Source of the DNA: Phytophthora sp. 'mugwort'
Lineage: Eukaryota; Oomycota; Peronosporomycetes; Peronosporales; Peronosporaceae
Length of the DNA stretch: 64,000 nt
Direction of reading: 5' to 3'
NCBI GenBank assembly: GCA_033558025.1
Contig: JAUCEF010000012.1
Location: 744,001-808,000, forward strand
Positions 32,601 through 42,680 of the stretch are shown here, piece by piece (positions within the stretch are counted from its first letter, which is position 1; every line of letters begins with the position of its first letter). The notes beneath the pieces are model-generated. The model was not told the origin of the DNA and did no database searches. It saw nothing but the letters and a program-made list of their open reading frames with translations. The position numbers and the translations under genes are program-made.

Positions 32601-33728
32601 GTAGGCCTTGCCGACCTTCTTGCCCAACGCGATCGCCTTGGACTTGTTCCAGATCGTACACGACTTCTTCTGAAACTCCACGCTCATGCCGCGCTCCGCC
32701 AGCCTGCTGACAGACAACAGCTGCCGGTCCAGCCCGGGGATGTACATCACATCGACCATCTTAATGCGCGTGCCGTCGATGCCCGTCAGGCGCACCGACC
32801 CCGTTCCCACCACCCGGATCTTCTTGCCGTCCGCGATGGTCACCTCGACGTCCGAGTCGAGGTCCTTGTACTCAAACAAGTCGTTGCGGTGAGGCGTCAT
32901 GTGCGCCGTCGCACCGCTGTCGATCAGCCACCCAGCCGACCGACTCTTCCCAACGGCGAAGACCGCGTCGTCGTCGTTGTTGCCCGCGTTCGGGTCCGGG
33001 CAGTCCCGCTTCATGTGGCCCATCTGGCCGCAGTTGAAGCACTTGCCCTTGAAACCGCCGTTCTTCCTTGAACCGAAGGCCTTGCTGCCCTTGCCGCCCC
33101 TGAAGGTTTTCGCGCCTTTGAACTTACTGCCGTTCGCAGTAGCCTTTAGCGCGCGCTCAGTGCCTTCCTTCTTGTCGAGGCGCTCGTACTCCTTGAGTAG
33201 CTTCTCCTTCACCTCGATCAACGTGAAGTCTTTCACGTTCTCCACGATCGAGCAGATCAACTCGTACTCCGTGGGCAGACTGCTCAGCAGGATGACCAGC
33301 TGACGAGCCTCGTCCAGCGGTTCTCCGAGCGTCTGCAGACCCACGATGAGCTCGTCGAAGTCGTCCAGGTGCTTGGCCATGGTCACGCCGCCCTCCATCT
33401 TGAACTCGTGGAGGCGACGGGTCATCGTCACCCGGTTTTGCATGGTCGTCCGGTTGTAGAAGTCGCGCAACGTGTTCCAGGCCATGATGGCCGACGTCGC
33501 CGAGCGGATCTTCGTGTGGTGCTCCACCGCCACACCTTGGGCGATGAGCCCGAGCGCCTTCATGTCATTGAGCAGCCACGCCTCCGTCATCTCCGACGGG
33601 TCCTTCACCAACTGCACGTGTGCCAACAGCCCCTTCCTCGCCAGCGTCATCCGCATGGCGAACTCCCAGTGGAAGTAGTTGTCGCTTCCCAGGATGACTT
33701 CAGCTTTCTTGGCGGACGTGGTGGTCAT
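29598..33728 (-). pseudogene. Copia gag-pol polyprotein with one in-frame TAG
   Basis: Read from the ATG at 33728; an earlier in-frame TTG lies inside the LTR and is rejected. Order of domains: UBN2-type gag (LGSDNYFHWEFAMRMTL), zinc knuckle CFNCGQMGHMKRDC, aspartic protease (WLIDSGATAHMT), the pre-integrase zinc region (LWHARMGHLNKD...CGGCMKGK), the integrase core (HTDVMGPM, RSDNGTEF, SPQQNGVAERMNRTIMEKAR), reverse transcriptase (RYKARLVAKGFKQ, then YVCLYVDDMIIAAK), and RNase H (LEAYTDADWGS, ALSSAEAEYMAL, KHVDIRHHFIREN). All are in one frame of 1377 codons. The only break is TAG at 30669-30671, just before the YVDD box, where the family normally has DQCVYVK. A single base change from a Tyr codon explains it. 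Without readthrough the RT active site and RNase H are not made. Confidence 0.92.
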
Positions 33729-33772
33729 GGCGGTACTGAAGCTTGGTCTTGAGCGTCTTGCGGCTGTTAACC

Positions 33773-34062
33773 TGTTGAAATGCTCTTGTTGGTTTGAGGG
33801 CAAATGCCGAAGTGAGTTCTATTGTCTCCTTACTCTTGCTAACCTGCTTCTACTTACCTTGTGTCCCAGGAGTAAATCGGAATATCGACCAATCCGATCC
33901 ATCCACGTGTTCTCAACTGCCCCCCCCCCCCCTTTTTCAGCACAACGCCATTGCGTGAGCTCGCATGCATTGCGTCATCGCTGCATGTGCCCGCACGCAT
34001 CGTGTCATCACTGCGCATGGGCATGACGTCACCGCTTCGCATATACGGCGCACATATCAACA
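33773..34062 (-). repeat. Copia 5' LTR (290 bp)
   Basis: Same sequence as the LTR at 29346-29631 apart from three extra C and one extra T in the homopolymer near 33919. Confidence 0.95.
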
Positions 34063-34263
34063 CGCAGAAACCTGTTATGTCTTGTATGTGGATTTGGAAG
34101 AGATAATGTAAATCGGCTGGTGACTCGCTTCCATGTGGGAAACCGGCTCTTTCCCAAGATATCGACGTTTTTACGATCCCCCCCACCCCATCAAAAACGA
34201 TTCGTCGCTTCAGAGAACAGCTACTAGTTCCTGATGATACGAATATGTTAAGGAGAATGCATA

Positions 34264-35078
34264 CAGTTCGCGTCAAATCATTAGGAACCCCAATTTTCGG
34301 GGATACTTTTGCCGATATCTCGGCTTGTATGCATAGTCAGAAGCTGTTGCTTAGATATGTTTATATTATTATGGATACCAAGAGGGGGCTTGTGTTAACG
34401 ACCGGGAATTCAACGGCCTTGGTAGGATTGGCATACAAAGTCTCGGTTTCCGCAGGGGCGTCAAAACTATAGTACCATACCCTTTTTCTGAAAAAAATCA
34501 TACACTTTTTATGAAACCATTACAAACTTCTATATTAAAAGTTAGTGGTTAGTGAGACCGCCCTTCTACTCGATCACAGCAACGCAGCAGCGAGGCATGG
34601 ATTCTACGAGCTTGAGTAAATACTTCTGCTCGTGTGCACGCCCATGGCCGCCAGTACCGTACCATCAGCGAGATCGAAGAAGCCATTACGGCTGGCTGCT
34701 TGGACCTCCATCAAGCAGAAGTATTTACTCAAGCTCGTAGAATCCATGCCTCGCTGCTGCGTTGCTGTGATCGAGTAGAAGGGCGGTCTCACTAACCACT
34801 AACTTTTAATATAGAAGTTTGTAATGGTTTCATAAAAAGTATATGATTTTTTTCAGAAAAAGGGTATGGTACTATAGTTTTGACGCCCCTGCGGAAACCG
34901 AGACTTTGTATGCCAATCCTACCAAGGCCGTTGAATTCCCGGTCGTTAACACAGCCCCCTCTTGGTATCCATAATAATATAAACATATCTAAGCAACAGC
35001 TTCTGACTATGCATACAAGCCGAGATATCGGCAAAAGTACCCCGACAATTGGGGGTCCTAACGATTTGGCGCGCATTG
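34264..35078. mobile_element. Long foldback element, Tc1/mariner-like ends
   Basis: Arms 34264-34630 and 34714-35078 are inverse copies with only scattered differences, around an 83-bp spacer. Ends read CAGTTCGCGTCAAATCATTA and, inverted, CAATGCGCGCCAAATCGTTA. TA flanks both sides (34262-34263 and 35079-35080), which suggests Tc1/mariner-type insertion. The ends resemble those of the element at 50553. No transposase is present, so it must have been moved in trans. A transcript through it would form a stem of roughly 365 bp. Confidence 0.85.
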
Positions 35079-35080
35079 TA

Positions 35081-35876
35081 ATGTCCCCCAAGCAGAAATA
35101 TGGACCCAGAAAATTATTCGGTGTTTGCTCAGAAAAACGCGAACTTAGGAAGCGTTCTAGTAACCAAAGCTACAGTCGCTCACTTGGGCAACTTGTGCTT
35201 TGGAAAATGCATGGTTACATTAAGCGCTGTGGCTAACATCCATTTACATGAAAATTTAGATACATTCCGTAAATTAAATAAGCAAAAAATGGGCTGTTTT
35301 TCCGATACATACTTAGGACTCCTAAATTTGGAGTACCACTCTCGTGGCACATTTTGATGCTGCCGCCAAAAGCTTTCTACTGGTACATAGCATCTTTTAT
35401 TTCTCTTTAAGAGTATTACTCGTCAGGTGTGCATCGGGATACCAGAACAGCCGGTAATACCACCTATTTTGGTACATGTAGCCTGGGTACAGTAGCCATT
35501 TGTGCTCTCACAACTAACCGTTCTAGCAACCGTAGGCTTGCTCAATAATTCGCCGTACCCTATCGAAGGCCCATCGTTGCCGGTCAGCTCAGTGTATCGC
35601 GTTCGTGTGACCTGAGCACTCGGTCTTTTCTTTTTAAACAGCTCAAAGCATACCAAGTCCCGCACAACGCTCACTATTTGCAGAGATGCCAGCACTAAGC
35701 TGTGCATTCCTACCTGTCCAAGTAGGAGTTCTCCGCATGGGCGCAACAAAAAAGGGACTCAACACTACAACATCAAGAATCAATGGTCTGTTGTACGAGA
35801 TCTCAAATACAGTACAGTACTGTCCAGTATAACAGCTGCTTGATTACGGAGACCTAGGGTGCGTATACACTCGATC
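35081..35876. other. Intergenic, nothing recognised
   Basis: Upstream region of the Cys/His-repeat gene. Open frames are short and unmatched. TACATGTA lies at 35473. Confidence 0.35.
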
Positions 35877-35890
35877 GCTCCATTTCTCAC
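35877..35890 (+). promoter_or_regulatory. Possible INR/FPR-like core promoter
   Basis: GCTCCATTTCTCAC resembles the oomycete core promoter GCTCATTYYNCAWTTT and lies about 75 nt before the ATG at 35964. Confidence 0.3.
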
Positions 35891-35963
35891 GTGATTACCA
35901 GACAAGTTGTTGACCGTCACTTAAAGACTTGCGCTGCACTTATCGCAACGAAACCACTCAAGC

Positions 35964-36512
35964 ATGCCACCGTCCAAACGTCGTCGCAAGGCTGCCCGAT
36001 GCTGTGTGCCCGATTGTAAGAAGCAGGTGCAGACACGTAGACTATGCAAAGCTCACGGAGGTGGTGATCGATGTCGGGGACCCGGTTGTACAAAGTTAGC
36101 GCAAAGTCGCGGTCTGTGCGTTGCCCACGGCGGTGGACGACGATGTGCCTTCGAAGGGTGCGGCAAGCTTGCTCAGTATAACCGGTTGTGTCTCGCACAC
36201 GGAGGAGGTCGACGCTGCATTGTACCAGGGTGCCAGAAGTTCGTACAGCTTAAAGGTTGTTGCAAGGCGCATTGGAAACGCTTGAAGACAAGCGATGGCA
36301 TGAGAATTTCGTCAGTGACAGAGACTCCTTCGATCTCTCGTGATCCTGTCCCGACGACTGCCCAGCCGAAACTTGAGATTGCATTCGTGATGAATCGTCA
36401 TAACCTCTCCACTAAATCGGCAGACAGCACTCAAGTGGCATCATTTTCAACGCATACATCAATACTGGAGAATTCCAATGAGTTTGACGAACATAATTTC
36501 TCGGTCCCGTAG
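35964..36512 (+). CDS. Cys/His-repeat (WRKY19-like) protein
   Basis: A 182-aa protein with a basic N-terminus (KRRRKAAR) and four tandem units of about 24 residues with the pattern C-x4-C-x8-C-x2-H followed by GGG: RCRGPGCTKLAQSRGLCVAH and relatives, residues 12-112. The regular Cys/His spacing suggests small zinc-binding modules. The C-terminal 70 residues are Ser/Thr-rich and unstructured. Oomycete genomes carry many such proteins, often named WRKY transcription factor 19-like after a plant protein with similar repeats; there is no WRKY domain here. A nuclear or nucleic-acid-binding role is plausible from the basic start and zinc repeats but is not shown. The frame is intact, intronless and starts at a normal ATG. 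A broken relative lies at 6137-6495. Confidence 0.75.
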   Translation: MPPSKRRRKAARCCVPDCKKQVQTRRLCKAHGGGDRCRGPGCTKLAQSRGLCVAHGGGRRCAFEGCGKLAQYNRLCLAHGGGRRCIVPGCQKFVQLKGCCKAHWKRLKTSDGMRISSVTETPSISRDPVPTTAQPKLEIAFVMNRHNLSTKSADSTQVASFSTHTSILENSNEFDEHNFSVP

Positions 36513-37272
36513 GCAGGGTTTATTTCGCAATAATGCAATTATTTTCATCGATTTATTGATTGCATTCCAATTATTTATTTGCGACGAGTAGCGAAATCCG
36601 TTCTTGTACAGTGTGCAAGTTTCGTGCACATTGTGTAAATTCCAAGTGTAGTATTTTGTTACTAAGCTCACTGAGTATGTACATTGCACATGACAACGGC
36701 TATAAGAAGAAGAATAAAAAGCAAGGCTTTTGCGCAACTAGGGAAGGGAGGTGCTTCTCAATACTACATTTTAGTAGAAATATTTGAATGTTGATTTTAC
36801 ATGAGGGAAAATGCACCTCTCCGTATGCCCATTGACTTGTAAAGGGTGATTTTGCTTGGATACAAATAGTAATAATTAGCTTATTACAATATCTAACCCT
36901 CTATTCCCAACGTCGTAACTTACAACGTACTGTAACAATACATGTATATTACGTCGGATCTAACTGGCCGAATAACACTGATTATATAGGAGGACTATTT
37001 CCGAGGGATCTCGAGCGATCTCGATGGGCGGCTTTCAAAAAATATAAGCTCGGAGAATCGTTGGGAGACTTTTGCATAAACTATACAGGATAGGGTAAAA
37101 ACCAGAGGAAAAAAGATTTTTAAAATGTAAGAAGGAATAGGTCGGGCCCACAACACACACATTTGACAATTTGCGAAATGGTTCGCATCCGGTCCAGCAA
37201 CCAGGTGAATCCCGCAGCCGTCGCCGTCCGCCACATCGACATTAGGTATCCCTGGCGGCTTCGGGCATAGGG
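36513..37272. other. AT-rich intergenic DNA
   Basis: No supported gene. Inverted pieces around 36530-36800 give short frames on both strands without motifs. TACATGTA lies at 36939. Confidence 0.35.
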
Positions 37273-37885
37273 ATGGAGAATGAAGCGGCGGGATTACGAT
37301 CGTGTGGGCGTACATCGCCTGACAGCGGATACCAATATACTGTCGAGGATGCAGCTGTTACTCGCGCCTTGACGTCTGTCACGATAGGGTACGTGGACGA
37401 CATGCATGCGGACGTGGCTGACGACGAAACGGCATACGTGGCGGTCGACGAGACGGCGAACGTGGCGGACAACGACAACGCCAACGAGGCGGATGACGAG
37501 GTCGATGATAAAGTTGTACTCCCATAAAAAAAAACTCAAACGAGCACCCAGCCCACACAGAGGGCCGTGGACGAACTATTTGGCTTTCCAACGAGTAGAG
37601 AGCGGCGGCGAGTTATCCCATAGGGCGTTCGACCAGTCGCAAAGTGACCTATGACGAGACGAGTCCGCTCGTGACTCTGATGCCAGTTTGTAGCTGCTGC
37701 CAGAAGCTTCGGCAGCGGAAAGCAGTAACGAACCCGACGGGGAACTCACAGCCGTGCGTGTGCGCCGCATACCGGGACCAACTCCCCGCAAACGCTATCC
37801 GGTCGTGAATCCGGATATTAACTTCCTTCTCGACGACGAAAACACCAGCGACTACGAGAGCTTGTGTACTGGGGGGAAAGTGTTG
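37273..37885 (+). pseudogene. Unidentified acidic ORF, cut by the LTR-like repeat
   Basis: An ATG at 37273 opens an 84-aa frame whose second half is an acidic tandem (ADDETAYVAVDETANVADND) made by degenerate GACGA-containing units. Farther on, another frame reads VRVRRIPGPTPRKRYPVVNP and DINFLLDDENTSDYESL, ending at the repeat that starts at 37886. Stops and shifts lie between. It may be one gene truncated by the insertion. No family is recognised. Confidence 0.3.
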
Positions 37886-39240
37886 TGTAGCGGGATCGGT
37901 CAAACTTGGATTCAGAAACGACCCGCTTCCCAACTGCGCCCATAATCGGATAAAGGAAATGGTTCCTGGTGATTCGTGATCTGTTGAGCTTGGTCTCACC
38001 TTGGGTACCCATCGGTGGGCGGGATCTGCTCTGTCGGGACTCTGAAGGATGCAGTAAGGTTTTGAACATCCCGGCGGGACGCGTTTATATGTGGATCAGT
38101 GCAAACGTCTTCGCCATGCCGCCAGTATGGGCCCCAATCTGGGTATTCGGAGACTTCTTGATTGGGGTGGGGGCATGGACTTGATCCGTGACCTGGTTGC
38201 CTTGTGGCGTTGTTCCTTTCCTTTTCTTGGGTTGCTTGCCGCTTTCTTTAGCGGAACCTTACGAGTTGAGAATCGCAGCGACTACCGGCCAAGCACTGAA
38301 TGCCGATCGAGCGAGATGAGCTCTTGAGCAGTAGTTTACTAGCGTATGGGAAGGTCGGACAATCCAATCCTCATACCACAACATTAGATCTGCTACCCTT
38401 GATTTGGCGCCAACATGATGGAACAATATAGTTCGCAGTCCGCTGAGTCTGGAAACCACCTAATGCAAATTCTCGTCTGATTGTTGTTTATCATTTTCTT
38501 GTCCTATCTTCCCGTTCTAAGCCCTACCTCATACCACCTGGCTACCCTGATTTATGTCCTTTTATGTCCCTCTTCAACCACTGAACATAAACTGACTTCA
38601 CACTTGGCCATCCCCGAGGATGACGGTCGATCGGCTCCCGATCTGTCTGATCCCCGATGTCGGAACGTGTATGTCGATCTGCGAACGTTGCTCAACCGAA
38701 GCAGCGGTCCGATGTACCAGAACCAGTATGTCCGAACCTGTATGCCGATCTGCCGGCAGGTGTGCGCCGATCCAATCGAGGGCTGATCTTTATTGGTCGC
38801 GATCCGTCGACCGCCGGCAAGGCTTGATCTGGTTCTTTCACTTCATCCGCGAGGCAGAGGGCTGATCGGATCGAGGATCAGATCGCAACTTGATCATGAT
38901 AAGCTGCACTCCGATCGGGTGTCGATCATATCGGCCGCAAAATCGGTCGGTCGTCGACAAGTCCCGATCTCAACCCAATACCTTGATTTGGTCGAGGATA
39001 GGCGGTGACTGAGGATCGATCTTGGTCCGATCGAAAGTCAGTCTCGAATCGGTCTTGATTGGTCGTGGTCTATTGATCGTTGGTAAGTTTCGGTCTCCGT
39101 TTTTGTCATCATCTTCGTCCTTCTCATGATCTCCAATCGGTATCGCTGTCAGTTTCCGCCCTTCTCCCCCTATCAGCTGTCTCTGGCTGATCTTCGCTAC
39201 CTATCTCGCAGAACCGACCCTTTCCACAACATCTGGGGTA
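37886..39240 (+). repeat. LTR-like repeat, copy 2
   Basis: Starts TGTAGCGGGATCGGTCAAA exactly as copy 1 at 22960 and stays alignable, with many differences and gaps, through the CTGATTGTTGTTTAT block (about 38476) and the GATC-rich part. On the right it abuts the DIRS/Ngaro element, and no gag follows. Confidence 0.65.
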
Positions 39241-39251
39241 AACAACGTATA

Positions 39252-40346
39252 TCATTGATGGGCATATATGTATGACCATGTTGAATCGGCCTTGAAGCCG
39301 AAGACCATGTCGGTGGCGAGAGAAGTGAGGGTTTCCGCGCAGAGGTTGGTGTACGTCTTGAAGGTGTCAGAGACCCACCGACCGTGGAACTGGATCGTAA
39401 TAGCGTCCATCCCTGCTCGATACATGTGCGTTGTACCCCCATCACGTAGGGAGTGCGGACTGAAGTTCTTGGGATCTTCGCCAGTTTTGGCAGCGGTCAT
39501 CTTGATCGCACAGGACAGCTGTGACGTGAGATGCACGCCGGCTTGCATGTGCCGTCTTGGTACACTGCTACCGGAATTCCGAGAGGAAGCGATTGTCTTG
39601 CCCGTACCAGAAGAAGAGCACCAAGTTACCGGACACAGAAAATTGTGCCCTGGCCGATACAACATTCGAGCTGAAGCATGACCGCATTGGTTGGTCTTCG
39701 AACCGCGAAACCTCATATGTACTGTTCGCACTTCTGTCGGCGATAATGTCGGTTTCCCGATCGCATTCAGGACAACCAGGTCATCTGCTCTCAGAGAAAC
39801 CACTGGAATGAGTTTCCGCTGATGGAGACGATCTCCGAGCGTCTTAAAAGGAAAAAGAATGCCACGCACACGACCCCCCAGAGTCTGAGCAAAGGAAACT
39901 TCAAGCCGCAGAGACTGAAAGCAGGTCTCGAGAAGCCGAATGGACACCAGAGCCTTGTGTCTCGGAGGCGTGTCGAGACGGTAGATCCCTTTTAGGAGCA
40001 TGCGAACGTGTGGGTGTGCAGTCGGAAGAGCCTTACCCGCCGCTGCGAAGAAGTGGCGAATTCCTTGTAGCATGTTGATAATAGAAGATCCGCGAATTGG
40101 GTCACCTACGCCAAATCCCTATTGAAATCCGTGCAGGATAAACTCGGAGAGTGCTTGAATACGGTTCTCATTGGAGACACCTGAGAGCCATGGCTGGATT
40201 CCACGTCTTGAAGCCCAGGTCGTCCACTTTATCATGGCTGCAGAGTACTCGGTAAAGGTGGAGTCGGCAACGGAATGCTCGCGGAGATATCGTGCCAGAG
40301 CGTTGAAAGTCCGAGGACGTCTATTTTCGGTGAGACCTGCATCCAA
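39252..40346 (-). pseudogene. Tyrosine recombinase (DIRS/Ngaro)
   Basis: The frame 40346-40119 encodes the SAM-like N-terminal part (LARYLREHSVADSTFTEYSA, KWTTWASRRG). After a frame change the ATG at 40073 begins a 273-aa segment. In it FRGSKTNQCG (near 123-131) carries the first catalytic Arg and a Lys, HSLRDGG at 207-213 the His-x-x-Arg pair, HGRW at 230-233 the His/Trp position, and KTYTN the nucleophile Tyr241. All catalytic positions are present although the two halves are out of frame. The enzyme would insert circular cDNA by strand exchange. Confidence 0.75.
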
Positions 40347-40853
40347 CCACGCTTTAGCTCTTCGAACTGAATAGGATACGACGGGTGCGCGGCAATGTGG
40401 GAGCCAGCGTCTGCGCGGGTATTGTCGACCCCGGCGATGTGGGAAGCGGAGAAGCGAAGGTGGAGGGAGCTCTCCCAGTAACCAAGGAGCCTGATGATGT
40501 CCTGGGCGCGTGTATTACGCGACGCGAGACGGTTTTGCCACACCACGGCCGATGTATTGTCGATGTGATGGTGGACGTGCAGGGGGAGACCCCCCCTGGG
40601 ATTGCATTATGGGACCATCGAGCACCCCATTCGTGGGTAGCGAACGCGCACGAAAGCAATTCCCGGAAATTGATATTGAACCATTGGCTTCCCCGGTCTT
40701 GACACACGCGATGAGCCGAAGCTCCTGGGGCGAGAACTGGTAAGTCAGTGTAGCCTTGGCCTTCACATCGAGAGCGCACAGCCCGTGGTCGCATGTGTCC
40801 ATCTCCACCACCACGTCAGGCTCCGGGAGACCGTTAAAATACTCGAGAGCCAC
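40232..40853 (-). pseudogene. DIRS-type RNase H region
   Basis: Segments in successive frames read VVEMDTCDHGLCALDVKAKA, YQFSPQELRLIACVKTG, FNINFRELLSCAFATHEWG and WQNRLASRNTRAQDIIRLLG, then FSASHIAGVDNTRADAGSH. The last block is the characteristic H-I-x-G-x-D-N-x-x-A-D of DIRS-like RNase H. Several frameshifts break it. Confidence 0.65.
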
Positions 40854-40931
40854 GTCGTTCAGAAGCGGAGCATGAAGTATCTACCACCACCAGAGTGATC
40901 TTGTTTCGTTGAGTCGCAATACAATGACGTG

Positions 40932-42090
40932 TCAGAACCTGTGAAGGTTTATCTCTCTCTGCCGGAGGCGCTGGAGGAACGGACGCGCTGACCTGACGCA
41001 TGTTGCTCCGTAACGCAGGCTTTCCATGAGCGACCGATACTCTTTCCGCGTGAGCGTGCTCGAGTGGAAGGCCTTAGACACAAGCTTGAGAGTCTGAGAG
41101 ATCTTGGCGGCCGCCATTGAGACCGTTTCAGCAATGGAGTCAAACTGCAACCCCAGGACCTTTTGGCTCGTGTTCCACGTCGTGAATTTATCCTCGTTTA
41201 CGGCGTCACTTCCTAGTATAGCGATCATCGGATAGCGCAGCGAGCGTTCCATGTCGTCGCAGTTGGAACCGATATCAGCGGCGACGTTGATATGATCATC
41301 AACCCAGTGGTAGTTGAAGAATCCCCTTGGATTTTGCCTGTTGCAATATGCGCCATGGACAAAAGCTATCGCACCACCGATGACTTCATATTCGCCAGGT
41401 GAGCCCGTCCATCCGAATGGGCACGCAAGCTCAATGACGAGAGCATTCTCAGACTCAATGCAACCAGCAAACAGGTGCACGCTGCGGCTATGAATACCGA
41501 CATTTCGAAACGCTGACGTCACGTTGCCTGCCATGACCTTGGTCTCGGCGTCTGGATTGGTCCGCTTCGTCCGTAGTATCTCGAAGGCGACAGCGTCACA
41601 ATGTCGATAGTCGGCCTTTTTTTGGGATAGCGTCCTGGTCTGTAACATCGTTGATTGAGGCCCCCCTCCGGGAACGATAAATCATGGATAGTTCTTCCAG
41701 ATCGGAGTAGGTCACCACCCGCTTTGTCGACGACACCGAATGGGCTCACAAACACTTCGGACCCAATAAAAGTAGGTCCATGTCCAGTACGAGGCACCTC
41801 CACGCGTCATACTCCTTGCGGATGTTCTTACGCAGAATGTTCACTCTCAATTGCCGAACTATGGTTTGCTGGTGGTTTCGATTGAAGTGGTACGTCCATC
41901 TTGGGCTCCACGCGCACGCCTTCGCTGCTATGTCTTGCAATTTCTCCAATTGCTGGTAGTCGCTGCATACCTGCGCGAGCACTGCCGGAATCACATGATT
42001 GTTTGGGCGGTAGTCCGATTCCGTCTGGCCGCGTACAAGCTCCACGAACGCTGGCAGAGGCATCTGCGTCCTGCGGACGAATTCCGACAT
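40932..42090 (-). pseudogene. DIRS-type reverse transcriptase
   Basis: The N-terminal frame (42090-41746) gives IVRQLRVNILRKNIRKEYDA. The next gives FVSPFGVVDKAGGD and SGRTIHDLSFPEGGLNQ. The frame 41648-40932 holds the palm: SAFRNVGIHSRSVHLFAGCI, ACPFGWTGSPGEYEVIGGAI and YHWVDDHINVAAD with the VDD catalytic pair. The Asp expected just before SAFRN reads Asn (GNVTSAF), which would remove one metal ligand. The C-terminal helices end RFLQRLRQREINLHRF-like at 40932. Confidence 0.7.
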
Positions 42091-42358
42091 GGTACGTTGC
42101 AGAGGCGCGCTGAGTAGAAACTCAGTGCCGCTTGATGCCTGCTTGGACGCCGGAAATACCGACGTTGGAAGTTCAGACCGACTTTAATAGGCCAGCGATA
42201 GCCGACGAAGTGCTTCGGTGGCCGAAGCACGGCGGACTGCGTTGTCGGTTACCTGAGTAGCCCTCGCAGTAGTTATTACGACACGCGTTACGTGTGTTTT
42301 AACTATAACGAGCTGTCCGCATGTTCGCGCACCATGTGGCTGTGCATCCGCTTGGACA

Positions 42359-42490
42359 ATCCTAGGCTGTATGGCCATCTCATATGCTAATGTTGCCCTA
42401 GACTGTGTGGCCATCTCAGGTGCAGGTGGCTGTACGGCCGTTCGAGTCGCCCTAAGCTGTATGGCCATCATAGGTGCGGATGGATGTGTA
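42359..42490. repeat. Short tandem units with TGTATGGCCATC
   Basis: Three degenerate units of the form CCCTARRCTGTATGGCCATC followed by TCAGGTGC-like sequence lie about 55 bp apart. Confidence 0.5.
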
Positions 42491-42571
42491 GACGGGTGAC
42501 GCTCACTAGACGCGGAGGTCGCAAGTTGTTGTGGTGACAGCACGGGCCCGATCGGCGAATTCCGACCGCGC

Positions 42572-42588
42572 GGGGGGGGGGGGGGGGG
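42572..42588. repeat. Poly-G run of 17
   Basis: Uninterrupted G run on the plus strand inside the DIRS/Ngaro region; prone to length error or slippage. Confidence 0.9.
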
Positions 42589-42680
42589 CAGGCGACATTG
42601 GGTATGGAATTTGGTCCAAACTAGGATTTCCGAAGGATAATTCACCGGAAATCGGCGGTTGTCGTCACGACGCGGTAATT

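Larger units (their letters stand above)
29346..34062 (-). mobile_element. Nearly intact Ty1/Copia LTR retrotransposon
   Basis: A 4717-bp element bounded by LTRs at 29346-29631 and 33773-34062. CGCAG flanks it on both sides (29341-29345 and 34063-34067), a clean 5-bp target duplication. The LTRs start TG and end CA and appear identical except for a C/T homopolymer: 10 C plus 4 T on one side, 13 C plus 5 T on the other. In element orientation, GGTTAACAGCCGC next to the 5' LTR is the likely primer-binding site and GCGGCGAGTGGGAG the polypurine tract. Gene order is gag, protease, integrase, RT, RNase H, which defines Copia. One in-frame TAG interrupts the polyprotein. Near-identical LTRs mean a recent insertion. 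Confidence 0.95.

Noticed and set aside
42184..42645. 153-aa minus-strand open frame with a repeated MAIQ/MATQ motif
   Set aside because: The repetition comes from short tandem DNA units and the frame begins in a poly-G run; probably part of the decayed DIRS/Ngaro spacer.
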